From assembly GCA_017445315.1 (NCBI GenBank), contig JAFSUI010000024.1:1-64000 (forward strand): a stretch of DNA of 64,000 bases, written 5' to 3'. A program made the translations under genes and the position numbers. Each line of letters begins with the position of its first letter. Position 1 is the stretch's first letter. This stretch comes from Bacillota bacterium (GTDB lineage Bacteria; Bacillota; Clostridia; Peptostreptococcales; Anaerovoracaceae). Below, piece by piece: positions 34,546 through 42,938 of this stretch. The notes beneath the pieces were generated by a model that saw only the letters and a program-made list of their open reading frames with translations, was not told the origin of the DNA and did not search any database.

Positions 34546-35808
34546 CTAGATGGCAGCCAGACCTTTTTCCAAATCCGCCAGGATATCTTCTATATTTTCA
34601 AGGCCTACCGAGAATCTTACCATTCCAGCATTGATGCCTGCCTGTTCCAACTGCTCCTCCGTAAGCTGTCTATGAGTTTCTGAAGCCGGATGCAGCACGC
34701 AGGTTCTGATATCCGCAACATGGACCTCGTTTGATGCAAGCTCAAGACTATCCATAAATCTTATGGCCGCCTCTCTTCCACCCTTCACAACAAAGGAGAT
34801 AACGCCGCTTGCACCCTTTAGATATTTCTTGTATAGCTCATACTGGCTGTCACCCGGGAGCGCAGGATAGCTTACGCTTTCAACCTTGTCCGAGGATTTT
34901 AATACTTCTGCAACCTTAAGTGCGTTCTCGCAGTACCTTGGCATTCTGATGGCCAAAGTCTCAAGCCCCATATTTAATAGAAATGCCGAATGTGCAGCCG
35001 GATAGCAACCAAAGTCTCTCATCAGCTGCATGCGAGCCTTTATGATATATGCCGCCTTTCCGTAGCTTTCAGTGTAAATAGTTCCGTGATACGACTCATC
35101 TGGCTCTGTGAACTCCGGGAAGTTTCCGTTGGTCCAATCAAAGTTTCCGCTGTCCACTATGACGCCGCCACCCTGAACCGCATGGCCGTCCATATACTTT
35201 GTCGTGGAATGTGTAACTATGTCCGCACCAAACTCAAATGGCCTGCAAAGCACGGGCGTAGCAAAGGTGCTATCCACTATTAGCGGAACGCCATGTCTAT
35301 GAGCGGCATCTGCGAATTTCTCTATATCAAGAACCGTAAGTGCGGGATTTGCTATGGTTTCTCCGAATACGGCCTTGGTGTTTGGCTTAAAGGCCTTGTC
35401 CAGATCCTCAGGGCTTATATCCGCCGGAACCGATATACACTCAATACCTAGTTTTTTTAGCGTAACGTGGAAAAGATTGATTGTTCCACCATAAATCTCG
35501 GCAGCGCTTATAAAGCTGTCTCCTGCCTTACATATATTAAGGATAGCAAGGAGATTGGCCGCCTGGCCACTTGATGTGCACATTGCCCCTATTCCGCCCT
35601 CCAAATCGGCGATTTTGGCCTCTACAGCCATAACCGTGGGGTTGGCAAAGCGAGAGTATATGAGAGCCTTTGTCGGTTCATCAAATACTGCAGCCACGTC
35701 CTCCGTAGAATCAAATACATAAGTCGTGCTCTGAACGATTGGTACTACCCTCGGCTCGGTATTCTTTGGCGAATAGCCCGAGTGCAGGCATTTGGTTTCA
35801 TCTTTCAT
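34546..35808 (-). CDS. metY: O-acetylhomoserine sulfhydrylase (Cys/Met metabolism PLP enzyme)
   Basis: 420 residues from the ATG at 35808 (AAGGTG upstream; a GTG at 35817 overlaps it). PLP-dependent gamma-family enzyme: LHSGYSPKNTEPRVVPIVQS, SSGQAANLLAILN, ETIANPALTVLDI, VDSTFATPVLCRP and the Schiff-base Lys in HSTTKYMDGHAVQGG. The N-terminal pattern and the length favour O-acetylhomoserine sulfhydrylase (homocysteine from O-acetylhomoserine and sulfide) over cystathionine enzymes. I see no SAM riboswitch or T-box upstream. Confidence 0.93.
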   Translation of the reverse strand: MKDETKCLHSGYSPKNTEPRVVPIVQSTTYVFDSTEDVAAVFDEPTKALIYSRFANPTVMAVEAKIADLEGGIGAMCTSSGQAANLLAILNICKAGDSFISAAEIYGGTINLFHVTLKKLGIECISVPADISPEDLDKAFKPNTKAVFGETIANPALTVLDIEKFADAAHRHGVPLIVDSTFATPVLCRPFEFGADIVTHSTTKYMDGHAVQGGGVIVDSGNFDWTNGNFPEFTEPDESYHGTIYTESYGKAAYIIKARMQLMRDFGCYPAAHSAFLLNMGLETLAIRMPRYCENALKVAEVLKSSDKVESVSYPALPGDSQYELYKKYLKGASGVISFVVKGGREAAIRFMDSLELASNEVHVADIRTCVLHPASETHRQLTEEQLEQAGINAGMVRFSVGLENIEDILADLEKGLAAI

Positions 35809-35833
35809 TGAAATCACCTTCCATAATAATATT

Positions 35834-35889
35834 TTGGAAAAACCGGTGTATCAAAACATAAAATATTGCCGGTATTATGGCTTTTCCAA
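35834..35889 (-). promoter_or_regulatory. Inverted repeat in the metY leader
   Basis: TTGGAAAA with ACCGG on one side and CCGGT with TTTTCCAA on the other form two nested paired segments (outer 8 bp, inner 5 bp with bulges) just upstream of the metY ribosome site. It could be a leader hairpin controlling metY. The rest of the 290-bp gap holds the promoter of the plus-strand gene. Confidence 0.45.
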
Positions 35890-36021
35890 TTGCTTTATTT
35901 TAACTGATTTCTAGGATTTTGCATAGTCCCGGCATTTTTTGTTTTTACAGTATCTTGTGCATGCCCATCCTACAAAAGCGGAAGATATTGAAAAATTACA
36001 AAAATGGGAAATAATGTTTTT

Positions 36022-36080
36022 TTGACTTTTTGCTTGCAATATGATACAATGCGACGGAGTTCTTAAGAAATCTTAAGAAC
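36022..36080 (+). promoter_or_regulatory. Promoter and palindrome before the wall-hydrolase gene
   Basis: TTGACT (36022-36027), 17-bp spacer, TACAAT (36045-36050). A perfect 10-bp inverted repeat GTTCTTAAGA/TCTTAAGAAC with a 2-base centre (36059-36080) starts about where transcription should begin: an operator or a 5' mRNA-stabilising hairpin. Confidence 0.75.
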
Positions 36081-36100
36081 TTCCCAAATGGAGGTAAGAT

Positions 36101-37204
36101 ATGAAAAAGATCAGAGCCCGCTTTAAGGCTGTGGTTATCGCCGTACTCTTACTTGCCATCATGCTCTGCTCTGCGGTGCTTTACACCATGGAGACCGGTA
36201 GAACACAGCTTGCTCAAGCGCGAACTACAACACCTGTAGCCATGCGAGAGCCTGTAGTCGCTACCCCGGTCAGCGCAGTGGTTCAAGTTCCAGTAGAGAC
36301 TCCTTTGGTAACAGTAAATGTGGCTATTGACGGTAATAAGTTTTCTGTCAACTCCCCAGAATGTACTGTTGCAGACTTCTTGGAGCATTCAGGAATTGAA
36401 CTTGGCGAGCACGATATAGTGCTACCAAGGCTGAACAAGAAGGTTTCCGAAGGAGAAGTCATCAGAATAATTACTATATCTTATAGGACGATAACCGAAA
36501 AGGTTGAGACATCTTATGAGACAGAGTATATAGAAGATGACGAGATGTATGAAGGCGATACAGAGGTTGAACAATACGGCATCACCGGCGTTACGATTAA
36601 TACGTACGAGGTGAAATACCGCAGAGGTAAGGTGGCGTATAAAAATTTAATAGACTCTGTAGTAAAAAGCGAGCCACAGACACAGATCATAAGGACCGGA
36701 ACCAAGGTTCGTGAGGAAGAGGTCATAGAAGAACCCGAGGTTGAACCGGAGGTTGAGACCCCTACCCCAGCAGAAACAACTCAGGAAGAACCGAGTGAAG
36801 CTCCTGCCGAAGCGAGCGAACAGCCAGAAGCTGAAGAAACTCCTGCAGAAGAAACTCCCGAGGAAACACCTGCAGAACCAGTAAGCACTGACAGAAGCTT
36901 TGCAAACGACTATCAAAGATACGCTTACGAGAGATGCATTGAGTACGGATGGAGCGAAGCAGATTTCGACGCACTGGTAAAGCTCTGGAATAGAGAATCG
37001 GGTTGGAACCCAACAGCAAAGAACTCTCACTCAGGAGCATACGGAATCCCACAGGCCCTCCCCGGAAACAAAATGGAATCCTTCGGAAGCGACTGGGAAA
37101 CCAACGGATATGTACAAGTCGATTGGGGACTAAACTATATAGCCGGAAGATACGGCAACCCATCAGTAGCATGGCAATACTTCTCAACACGCGGCTGGTA
37201 CTAA
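36101..37204 (+). CDS. Secreted cell-wall hydrolase: DUF348, G5 and lysozyme-like domains
   Basis: 367 residues. Signal anchor (residues 9-30), a DUF348 ubiquitin-like segment (VNVAIDGNKFSVNSPECTVA), a G5-type domain (ISYRTITEKVETSYETEY onward), a Pro/Glu/Ala-rich linker, and a C-terminal lytic-transglycosylase-like domain (VKLWNRESGWNPTAKNSHSG, then YGIPQALPG) with the catalytic Glu in NRESGW. This is the layout of resuscitation-promoting/SLT-like peptidoglycan hydrolases. It acts outside the membrane on glycan strands. GGAGG precedes the ATG; terminator at 37222. Confidence 0.9.
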   Translation: MKKIRARFKAVVIAVLLLAIMLCSAVLYTMETGRTQLAQARTTTPVAMREPVVATPVSAVVQVPVETPLVTVNVAIDGNKFSVNSPECTVADFLEHSGIELGEHDIVLPRLNKKVSEGEVIRIITISYRTITEKVETSYETEYIEDDEMYEGDTEVEQYGITGVTINTYEVKYRRGKVAYKNLIDSVVKSEPQTQIIRTGTKVREEEVIEEPEVEPEVETPTPAETTQEEPSEAPAEASEQPEAEETPAEETPEETPAEPVSTDRSFANDYQRYAYERCIEYGWSEADFDALVKLWNRESGWNPTAKNSHSGAYGIPQALPGNKMESFGSDWETNGYVQVDWGLNYIAGRYGNPSVAWQYFSTRGWY

Positions 37205-37221
37205 AAACAAATAAATAGAAC

Positions 37222-37248
37222 AAAGGGCGCAAGATATGCGCCCTTTTT
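37222..37248 (+). terminator. Terminator of the wall-hydrolase gene
   Basis: AAAGGGCGC/GCGCCCTTT stem with TTTTT following. Confidence 0.92.
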
Positions 37249-37255
37249 AGTGCCG

Positions 37256-37292
37256 TAAGAAAAGAAGCTCCTTCGCGGAACTTCTTTTCTTA
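37256..37292. terminator. Second hairpin in the convergent gap
   Basis: TAAGAAAAGAAG/CTTCTTTTCTTA 12-bp perfect stem around a GC-rich loop; likely limits readthrough from the convergent minus-strand gene. Confidence 0.65.
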
Positions 37293-37352
37293 TGTAATTC
37301 TTTATACATATTATGTTATCTAAGGCTTTGGATTTGTCTTAAACAACTAAGG

Positions 37353-37460
37353 CATTAGGTATGTTAGCATTAGGATTTACTAACATTAGGATTTAGGTTT
37401 TGGCTTTCGCCATGCCGGCATTAGGAGGAACCGACATTAGGTTTTGGAATTAGCATTAGG
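37353..37460. repeat. Six CATTAGG heptamers
   Basis: CATTAGG at 37353, 37368, 37384, 37419, 37435 and 37454, spaced 15, 16, 35, 16 and 19 bp, in otherwise gene-free DNA downstream of the sortase-like gene. A related (A)ATTAGG triplet lies on the minus strand just upstream of that same gene (38641-38670). Confidence 0.7.
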
Positions 37461-37539
37461 ATTAAGTAACGGTTGGTTTTATGTATAAAGGATTAGGAAC
37501 TTTTTTATCTATTTATTCGTTCTATCGTTATCTTCTATA

Positions 37540-38610
37540 TTAATATCCAAGGAAGAAGTTGTTTGTTCCGTTGATGCAGAACTGGATTACGATTCCGGAA
37601 CCGCTCTGAACGATGTCCCAGAGGTTGCCGTATCCGCTGAAGTTGATGTCTGCAAAGCTGCCTGTTCCGGATGACTGAGCAACGATTGTGTAATCTGCGT
37701 AGCTTCCTCCACCGTAGGATACTCTTACTGTGGATCCAACACCGATTCCATAGAGGTGGCTCATAGCACCAGGATTATGTCCTGCAAAGTAGTTGCTGTA
37801 GTTTACGATGTAACCTGCATCGATGAGACCCTGGAGGTTGTTGCAAAGTTCACTGTAACCGATTCCTCTGTAGTAATTCATTGTGCCGCCCGGAAGACCG
37901 ATTGACCATTCCTGAACTGTTGCTGCTCTTGCTGCTTCTTCAGCTGCCAGTCTTGCTGCTTCTTCTTCAGCTGCGATTCTTGCTGCTTCTTCTTCAGCTG
38001 CGATTCTTGCTGCTTCTTCTTCAGCTGCCTGTCTAGCTGCTTCTTCTTCAGCTGCCTGTCTTGCTGCTTCTTCTTCAGCTGCCTGTCTAGCTGCTTCTTC
38101 TGCTGCTGCCTGTCTAGCTGCTTCTTCTTCAGCTGCTTTTCTTGCTGCTTCAGCTTCTGCCTTCTTAGCTGCTTCTTCAGCTACTGTATTGTTTGTTGTA
38201 TTTGTTGTTGTATTATTTGTAGTTGTTGTAGTTGTTGTTTCGGCTGGCTTGCTTTCTGTCTTTGTTTCTACTACTTCTTCTACTGTAGCTTCTGTTTCTA
38301 CTTCTTCAACTACTTCTTCAACTGTTGTTTCTGCTTCAACCTGTGTAGGAGCTACAAAGCTTACTGTGATGATCGCTTCTTCTATTTCTTTGCTCTGAGC
38401 TGCTACTTCAACTGTTTCTGTCTCAGCTACTTCATAATGAAGAGCATCTGCTATAACCTTGAGTGCATCGTACTTTTCGATTACGCTGCTTATTACGCTT
38501 GTCTCGTTAGCTGCTTCCTGATATCCAGCTCCGATGCTAAAAAATAAAGTAACAACAATCAGCAGTGTGAACGCGATTTTTGCTACTCTGTTATTTCTCT
38601 TAGTCTTCAT
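37540..38610 (-). CDS. Secreted Ala/Glu coiled-coil protein with sortase-like C-terminal domain
   Basis: 356 residues. Signal peptide, a Thr/Glu/Val-rich segment, a (T)n/(N)n stretch, a long [13 protein letters not shown] repeat (about residues 145-230, coiled coil, 8-residue period), then about 125 residues resembling a sortase barrel: [20 protein letters not shown] with His278 and [12 protein letters not shown] with Cys345. The Arg that sortases place after the Cys is absent because the protein ends 11 residues later. It may be a degenerate or non-canonical sortase-like wall protein. GGGAGG precedes the ATG. Confidence 0.72.
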   Translation of the reverse strand: MKTKRNNRVAKIAFTLLIVVTLFFSIGAGYQEAANETSVISSVIEKYDALKVIADALHYEVAETETVEVAAQSKEIEEAIITVSFVAPTQVEAETTVEEVVEEVETEATVEEVVETKTESKPAETTTTTTTNNTTTNTTNNTVAEEAAKKAEAEAARKAAEEEAARQAAAEEAARQAAEEEAARQAAEEEAARQAAEEEAARIAAEEEAARIAAEEEAARLAAEEAARAATVQEWSIGLPGGTMNYYRGIGYSELCNNLQGLIDAGYIVNYSNYFAGHNPGAMSHLYGIGVGSTVRVSYGGGSYADYTIVAQSSGTGSFADINFSGYGNLWDIVQSGSGIVIQFCINGTNNFFLGY

Positions 38611-38700
38611 TTTGTTTTCCTCCCGTTACTTGCGCTTTCGCGCTTCCTAATTTCCTAATTCCTAATTCCGTTCCAGAAGTGTTATGCTTCATTACTGTTT

Positions 38701-38750
38701 TGTTATCGTTTTGTAACTGAAGTGTTATCCTTCTGACACTCTTATGTTAC
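38701..38750. promoter_or_regulatory. 11-bp-phased hexamer array 1
   Basis: TGTTAT (38701), TGTAAC (38712), TGTTAT (38723), TGACAC (38734) and TGTTAC (38745): five hexamers with exact 11-bp steps, about 90 bp upstream of the sortase-like gene. The form TGTWAH-N5-TGTWAH is the WalR consensus; read on the other strand (ATAACA) it also resembles PhoP boxes. Confidence 0.75.
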
Positions 38751-38953
38751 CACATAAATCACACTTTGGTAGCGTTTTTTTCAAAAAATCGGGAATTTTC
38801 CCATTTTTATGGATATTTTAGGGAAATATTGTTATATTCTGTCAACGGAAGTGTCTTCTGAAGTGTCTTTACACTTTGGAATTTCAACGTTTATAGCCTT
38901 TCTTCACGTTTTTTGCAAAAAATGAAAAATAGGTAACAAATTTTGCACTTTTT

Positions 38954-38992
38954 AGTAACACTTTTGATAGAAATGTTACTAAAAGTGTTACT
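38954..38992. repeat. Inverted repeat within the gene-free stretch
   Basis: AGTAACACTTTT (38954-38965) and AAAAGTGTTACT (38981-38992), a perfect 12-bp inverted repeat; a further CTAAAAGTGTTACT follows at about 38999-39012. It holds further TGTTAC half-sites between arrays 1 and 2. The 38611-39233 gap otherwise shows only AT-rich DNA and these arrays. Confidence 0.7.
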
Positions 38993-39020
38993 TTTTAGCT
39001 AAAAGTGTTACTGTTTTATC

Positions 39021-39092
39021 TGTTATCGTTATGTTATCGCTGTGTTATTTTACTGTTATTCTAACGTGATTTTACCGTTATTATTCTGTTAT
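39021..39092. promoter_or_regulatory. 11-bp-phased hexamer array 2
   Basis: TGTTAT at 39021, 39032, 39043 and 39054, then a degenerate CGTGAT at 39065, CGTTAT at 39076 and TGTTAT at 39087: seven hexamers on an exact 11-bp register. It lies 410-480 bp upstream of the sortase-like gene and just beyond the 3' end of the SDR gene. Confidence 0.75.
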
Positions 39093-39233
39093 TGTTTGCT
39101 TTCTCCTTCTGTCTTCTCATACTCTTTTCAGCATCGTTTATGATCAGACTCGCAAATTAAACAAACAAAAAACCTTTGGCAAAATTACCAAAGGTCATAA
39201 TTCATTCCTATTATATAAGGATATATATGCTAA

Positions 39234-40010
39234 CTAGATTTTAAATCCTCCGTCTATTCCTATCACCTGCCCCGTTATAAAGCTTGCTTCATCACCGGAT
39301 AAGAATAATGCCGTTCCCGCTATGTCTTCTGCAACCCCAAGTCTATCAAGCGGTGTTTCCATTCTTAGTAGGTTTCTTGTTTCTTCATCAAATCCTGCGC
39401 ACATATCCGTGTCTATAACGCCAGGCGCAATTACATTTACTCTGATTCCGGACGGTCCAACTTCTGCAGCAAGACTTCTTCCAAATCCTATAAGTCCCGC
39501 CTTTGATGCTGAATAAACGGCTTCGCAAGATCCTGCGCGTCTTCCAAGTATTGATGACATTATTATTATGTTCCCCTTTTTCTCGGAGAGCATATCGGAA
39601 AGCGCTGCCTTTGCTGTAAGGACAGATCCTGTAAGGTTTATACCTATTATTCTCTCAACGTCTGCATCGCTCATATCGGTTATCAAATTGCTTACACCGA
39701 TTCCTGCATTGCATATTACCGTATCAAAGGCCTTTATTCCAAAATATGTCCTTGCATTCTTTATCGCGGTAGAAACATCATCAAATACATTGCGATGCAT
39801 AGAAGGAGTCAAATCCACCTGCATAGAAACCGCAAGGCCTTCTCCTGAAGCGGCCTCCGCCTCCTTAAGAACGCGAGAAGCAGCTTCTTCGTTTTCCTTA
39901 TATGTAAAGGCCACATTCCATCCTTCTTCCGCAAATCTTTTAACGCAAGCGGCTCCGATACCTCTGGAGCCGCCTGTTATAAATACGCTTTTTTTCATTT
40001 CTCTATTCAT
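39234..40010 (-). CDS. Short-chain dehydrogenase/reductase (FabG-like)
   Basis: 258 residues from the ATG at 40010 (AAGGA upstream; a TTG at 40022 overlaps it). Classical SDR: FITGGSRGIGAACVKRFAEE, ICNAGIG, MSSILGRR with the catalytic Ser, YSASKAG with Tyr and Lys, and NVIAPGVIDTDM. It resembles 3-oxoacyl-ACP reductase, but no fatty-acid genes are adjacent, so another ketone or alcohol substrate is possible. It follows gap by 20 bp and probably shares its transcript. Confidence 0.9.
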   Translation of the reverse strand: MNREMKKSVFITGGSRGIGAACVKRFAEEGWNVAFTYKENEEAASRVLKEAEAASGEGLAVSMQVDLTPSMHRNVFDDVSTAIKNARTYFGIKAFDTVICNAGIGVSNLITDMSDADVERIIGINLTGSVLTAKAALSDMLSEKKGNIIIMSSILGRRAGSCEAVYSASKAGLIGFGRSLAAEVGPSGIRVNVIAPGVIDTDMCAGFDEETRNLLRMETPLDRLGVAEDIAGTALFLSGDEASFITGQVIGIDGGFKI

Positions 40011-40030
40011 TCTATCCTTCAAAACTTGGA

Positions 40031-41077
40031 CTATATAAGCTTTGACATATATTTCATAGTTCTGATCATCTGGCAGGTATAACTCATTTCGTTATCGTAC
40101 CACGCAACTACTCTTACTTCATATATATTGGTTCCGCAGCGCTGCGCAAGTGTCTGAGTAGCGTCAAAGAGCGAACCGTACTCCATTCCGATTATATCAC
40201 TAGATACGATTTCTTCTTCGTTATATCCAAAGGATTCGCTAACTGCATTCCTCATCGCCTCGTTGATTCCTTCAACGCTTACGCTGTCTGTCTCATCCTT
40301 AAGTGTTGCGTCAAGAATTGTAACGGAGCCTGTTGGAACCGGAACTCTCTGTGCAGAACCGATAAGCTTTCCGTCAAGCTCTGGAATTACAAGGCCTATA
40401 GCCTTTGCTGCGCCCGTGCTGTTAGGTACTATATTTATAGCGCCCGCTCTTGCACGTCTGAAGTCATTCTTTTTATGCGGTCCATCAAGGAGCATCTGAT
40501 CGCCCGTATAAGCATGGATTGTTGTCATAAATCCCGTTCTTAATTCTCTGTAATCATTAAGAATCTTTGCCATCGGCGCAAGGCAGTTGGTTGTGCAGCT
40601 TGCAGCAGAAATAATACTGTCTTCCTTTTTAAGAGTCTCATGATTTACACCATATACAATCGTAGGAAGATCGTTTCCTGCAGGAGCTGAAATGATAACT
40701 TTCTTTGCTCCCGCATCTATATGAGCCTGTGATTTTGCTTTGCTCGTATAGAAACCTGTGCATTCAAGAACTATATCTACATCTAGCTCTTTCCACGGAA
40801 GCGTTGATGCATCCGCCTGTGCATATATTGGAATTGACGCCCCAGAAACCTTTAGGCAGCCCGCAGGCGCAACCTCACCCTCTTTTATTTCATATTTCTC
40901 ATAATCAACTTGATGGCCAAATTTCTTCTGCACACTATCGTATTTCAGAAGATACGCAAGCATCTCCGGTGTCGTCAAGTCATTAATTGCAACGACCTCA
41001 AAGTCCGGATCCTCAAAAACCTTTCTGAACGCCATTCTTCCTATGCGTCCAAATCCATTAATCGCTAATTTAATCAT
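40031..41077 (-). CDS. gap: Glyceraldehyde-3-phosphate dehydrogenase
   Basis: 348 residues from the ATG at 41077 (AAGGAG upstream). NAD-binding [15 protein letters not shown], the catalytic Cys in [12 protein letters not shown], the general-base His in IHAYTGDQ, and WYDNEMSYT near the end. Glycolytic oxidation of glyceraldehyde 3-phosphate. It is not clustered with pgk/tpi. Divergent from the M18 aminopeptidase gene. Confidence 0.98.
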   Translation of the reverse strand: MIKLAINGFGRIGRMAFRKVFEDPDFEVVAINDLTTPEMLAYLLKYDSVQKKFGHQVDYEKYEIKEGEVAPAGCLKVSGASIPIYAQADASTLPWKELDVDIVLECTGFYTSKAKSQAHIDAGAKKVIISAPAGNDLPTIVYGVNHETLKKEDSIISAASCTTNCLAPMAKILNDYRELRTGFMTTIHAYTGDQMLLDGPHKKNDFRRARAGAINIVPNSTGAAKAIGLVIPELDGKLIGSAQRVPVPTGSVTILDATLKDETDSVSVEGINEAMRNAVSESFGYNEEEIVSSDIIGMEYGSLFDATQTLAQRCGTNIYEVRVVAWYDNEMSYTCQMIRTMKYMSKLI

Positions 41078-41177
41078 GTTCACTCTCCTTCTTTAAACTT
41101 ATCGCTTTCATTATACCTCTTTAATTTCCTTTTTAAAAGACTATCCTAATTACCTATCGCCATTTAATCTCCTGAGA

Positions 41178-41206
41178 TTGAAATAGTAACCCTTTTTATA
41201 TATAAT
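41178..41206 (+). promoter_or_regulatory. Promoter of the M18 aminopeptidase gene
   Basis: TTGAAA (41178-41183), 17-bp spacer, TATAAT (41201-41206). Confidence 0.8.
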
Positions 41207-41261
41207 CTTCTTGGTGGTCCAATGACAATCATTTGGCCCTTTGTAACACGGAGGAATATAT

Positions 41262-42665
41262 ATGGAAAGAAAAAACGTTTGGAAATCCTATGACCAAAAG
41301 CAGTTAAAAGAAATCAACAAGCTTTCTGAATCCTATAAGGATTATATAAGCAAAGCCAAAACAGAGAGGCTATGCGTTGACTACGCAATAGAAGATGCCA
41401 AGGAAGCCGGTGCCGTCGATCTCGCAAAAGCAATTAAGCAAGGCACCCCTCTTAACCCGGGAGACAAATTCTATATCCATCATATGAACAAACTTCTCAT
41501 GATGGGAATCATCGGAAAAGAGCCGATGGAAAAAGGAATGAATATCCTCGGTGCGCATATAGACTCTCCGAGAATGGATATAAAGCAGAACCCTCTTTAT
41601 GAGAATGCGGATTTTGCTTTCCTTGATACTCATTATTATGGCGGAATCAAAAAATACCAGTGGGTTACACTTCCGCTCGCAATCTACGGCGTAATCGTTA
41701 AGAAGGATGGCAAAGTGATAAACGTTGCAGTCGGCGATAATGATGACGATCCGGTATTCTGCGTAACCGACCTTCTCATTCACCTCGCAGGAAAGCAGAT
41801 GGGAAAGAACGCAAATGTCGTAATTGAAGGAGAAGCCCTTGATATCCTTATCGGTAGCCAACCACTCGTAAAGGAAGGCAAGAAAGGCAAAGAAGAAAAG
41901 GAAGCCGTAAAGGCAAACGTTCTTGAGATACTTAAAAAGAAATACAAGATCGAAGAGGAAGACTTCCTCTCTGCAGAGTTAGAGGTTGTCCCTGCAGGAC
42001 GCGCAAGAGATCTTGGATTTGATCGCAGCATGATCATCGGCTATGGTCACGACGACAGAGTTTGCGCTTATACATCATATAAGGCGCTCCTAGATAGCAA
42101 GACACCAAACCGCACCGCCATCTGCCTCCTCACGGACAAAGAAGAAGTTGGCTCAATCGGTGCAACAGGAATGGAAAGCAGATTCTTTGAAGATGTAATT
42201 GCTGAGCTCATGACGCTTCAGGGAGAATACACAAGCATAGCTATGAGACGCTGCCTGAGAAACTCCTGCGTACTCTCATCCGACGTAAGTGCTGGGTTTG
42301 ACCCGGCCTTCGGCGAAGTCTTTGAGAAAAAGAATTCCGCATTCCTCGGTCGCGGCATCTGCTTCAACAAATTCACCGGTTCCCGCGGCAAAGGCGGCTC
42401 CAACGACGCAAATGCAGAATACATCGGAAAGCTCCGCCAGATTCTCGACAAAGCAAATATCGGCTGGCAGACAGCTGAACTCGGAAAAGTCGATGAAGGC
42501 GGCGGCGGAACAATCGCCTATATACTTGCTAACTATGGCATGAACGTAATCGACTCAGGCGTAGCAGTTCTCTGCATGCACAGCCCATGGGAAATCGCAA
42601 GCAAGGCCGATATCTACGAAGCATATCGTTGCTATAAAGTATTCCTACAGGAAATGGTTATGTAA
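41262..42665 (+). CDS. M18-family aminopeptidase
   Basis: 467 residues, the usual length for the metal-dependent aspartyl-aminopeptidase-like M18 family, which trims N-terminal residues from peptides in the cytoplasm. Metal-site motifs: LGAHIDSPRMDI, the acidic AVGDNDDDPVFC region, LLTDKEEVGSIGATGMESRF, and the final His in VLCMHSPWEIAS. A long lysine-rich loop (VKEGKKGKEEKEAVKA) is typical of the bacterial members. GGAGG precedes the ATG. Confidence 0.93.
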   Translation: MERKNVWKSYDQKQLKEINKLSESYKDYISKAKTERLCVDYAIEDAKEAGAVDLAKAIKQGTPLNPGDKFYIHHMNKLLMMGIIGKEPMEKGMNILGAHIDSPRMDIKQNPLYENADFAFLDTHYYGGIKKYQWVTLPLAIYGVIVKKDGKVINVAVGDNDDDPVFCVTDLLIHLAGKQMGKNANVVIEGEALDILIGSQPLVKEGKKGKEEKEAVKANVLEILKKKYKIEEEDFLSAELEVVPAGRARDLGFDRSMIIGYGHDDRVCAYTSYKALLDSKTPNRTAICLLTDKEEVGSIGATGMESRFFEDVIAELMTLQGEYTSIAMRRCLRNSCVLSSDVSAGFDPAFGEVFEKKNSAFLGRGICFNKFTGSRGKGGSNDANAEYIGKLRQILDKANIGWQTAELGKVDEGGGGTIAYILANYGMNVIDSGVAVLCMHSPWEIASKADIYEAYRCYKVFLQEMVM

Positions 42666-42670
42666 TTCAA

Positions 42671-42938
42671 AAGCTAAGGCTATAGAAGAACGATACTAAT
42701 AATCCCTCGCTTTCCCTGGCCGAACAATTGCATACTCAATAAAATTGAACCTCTGGAGGGTTGCATCAAAGTTCGCAGCCATCGGTGACGCCCTTAGCTG
42801 AATAAATTCAGCTAAGACCATCACCTCTGACTGCGACTGCTGCCAACCTCACAGAGGTTCTTCTTTTATTTTCGTGCAATTGTGCTCGGCCGAACGCGTA
42901 CGGGACTTATTAGTATCGCCCTTCTATAGCCTTAGCTT
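42671..42938 (-). repeat. Long-hairpin element, copy 2 (candidate structured RNA)
   Basis: Nearly the entire intergenic region between two convergent genes is one 268-bp palindrome: AAGCTAAGGCTATAGAAG at the left, CTTCTATAGCCTTAGCTT at the right, AGCTGAA/TTCAGCT near the centre. The conserved inner boxes of 17991-18181 occur on the minus strand: TCGTGCAATTGTGC (42872-42885), the GAAGAACCTCTG/TGAGGTTGGC box (42842-42863), GCAACCCTCCAGAGGTTCAA (42745-42764) and the AGTATGCAATTG box (42722-42736). The right arm overlaps the last codons of lysO. Confidence 0.88.

Noticed and set aside
35820..36000. SAM riboswitch or T-box upstream of metY
   Set aside because: Neither the SAM-I core pairing elements nor a T-box motif could be recognised; only a simple nested inverted repeat is visible.
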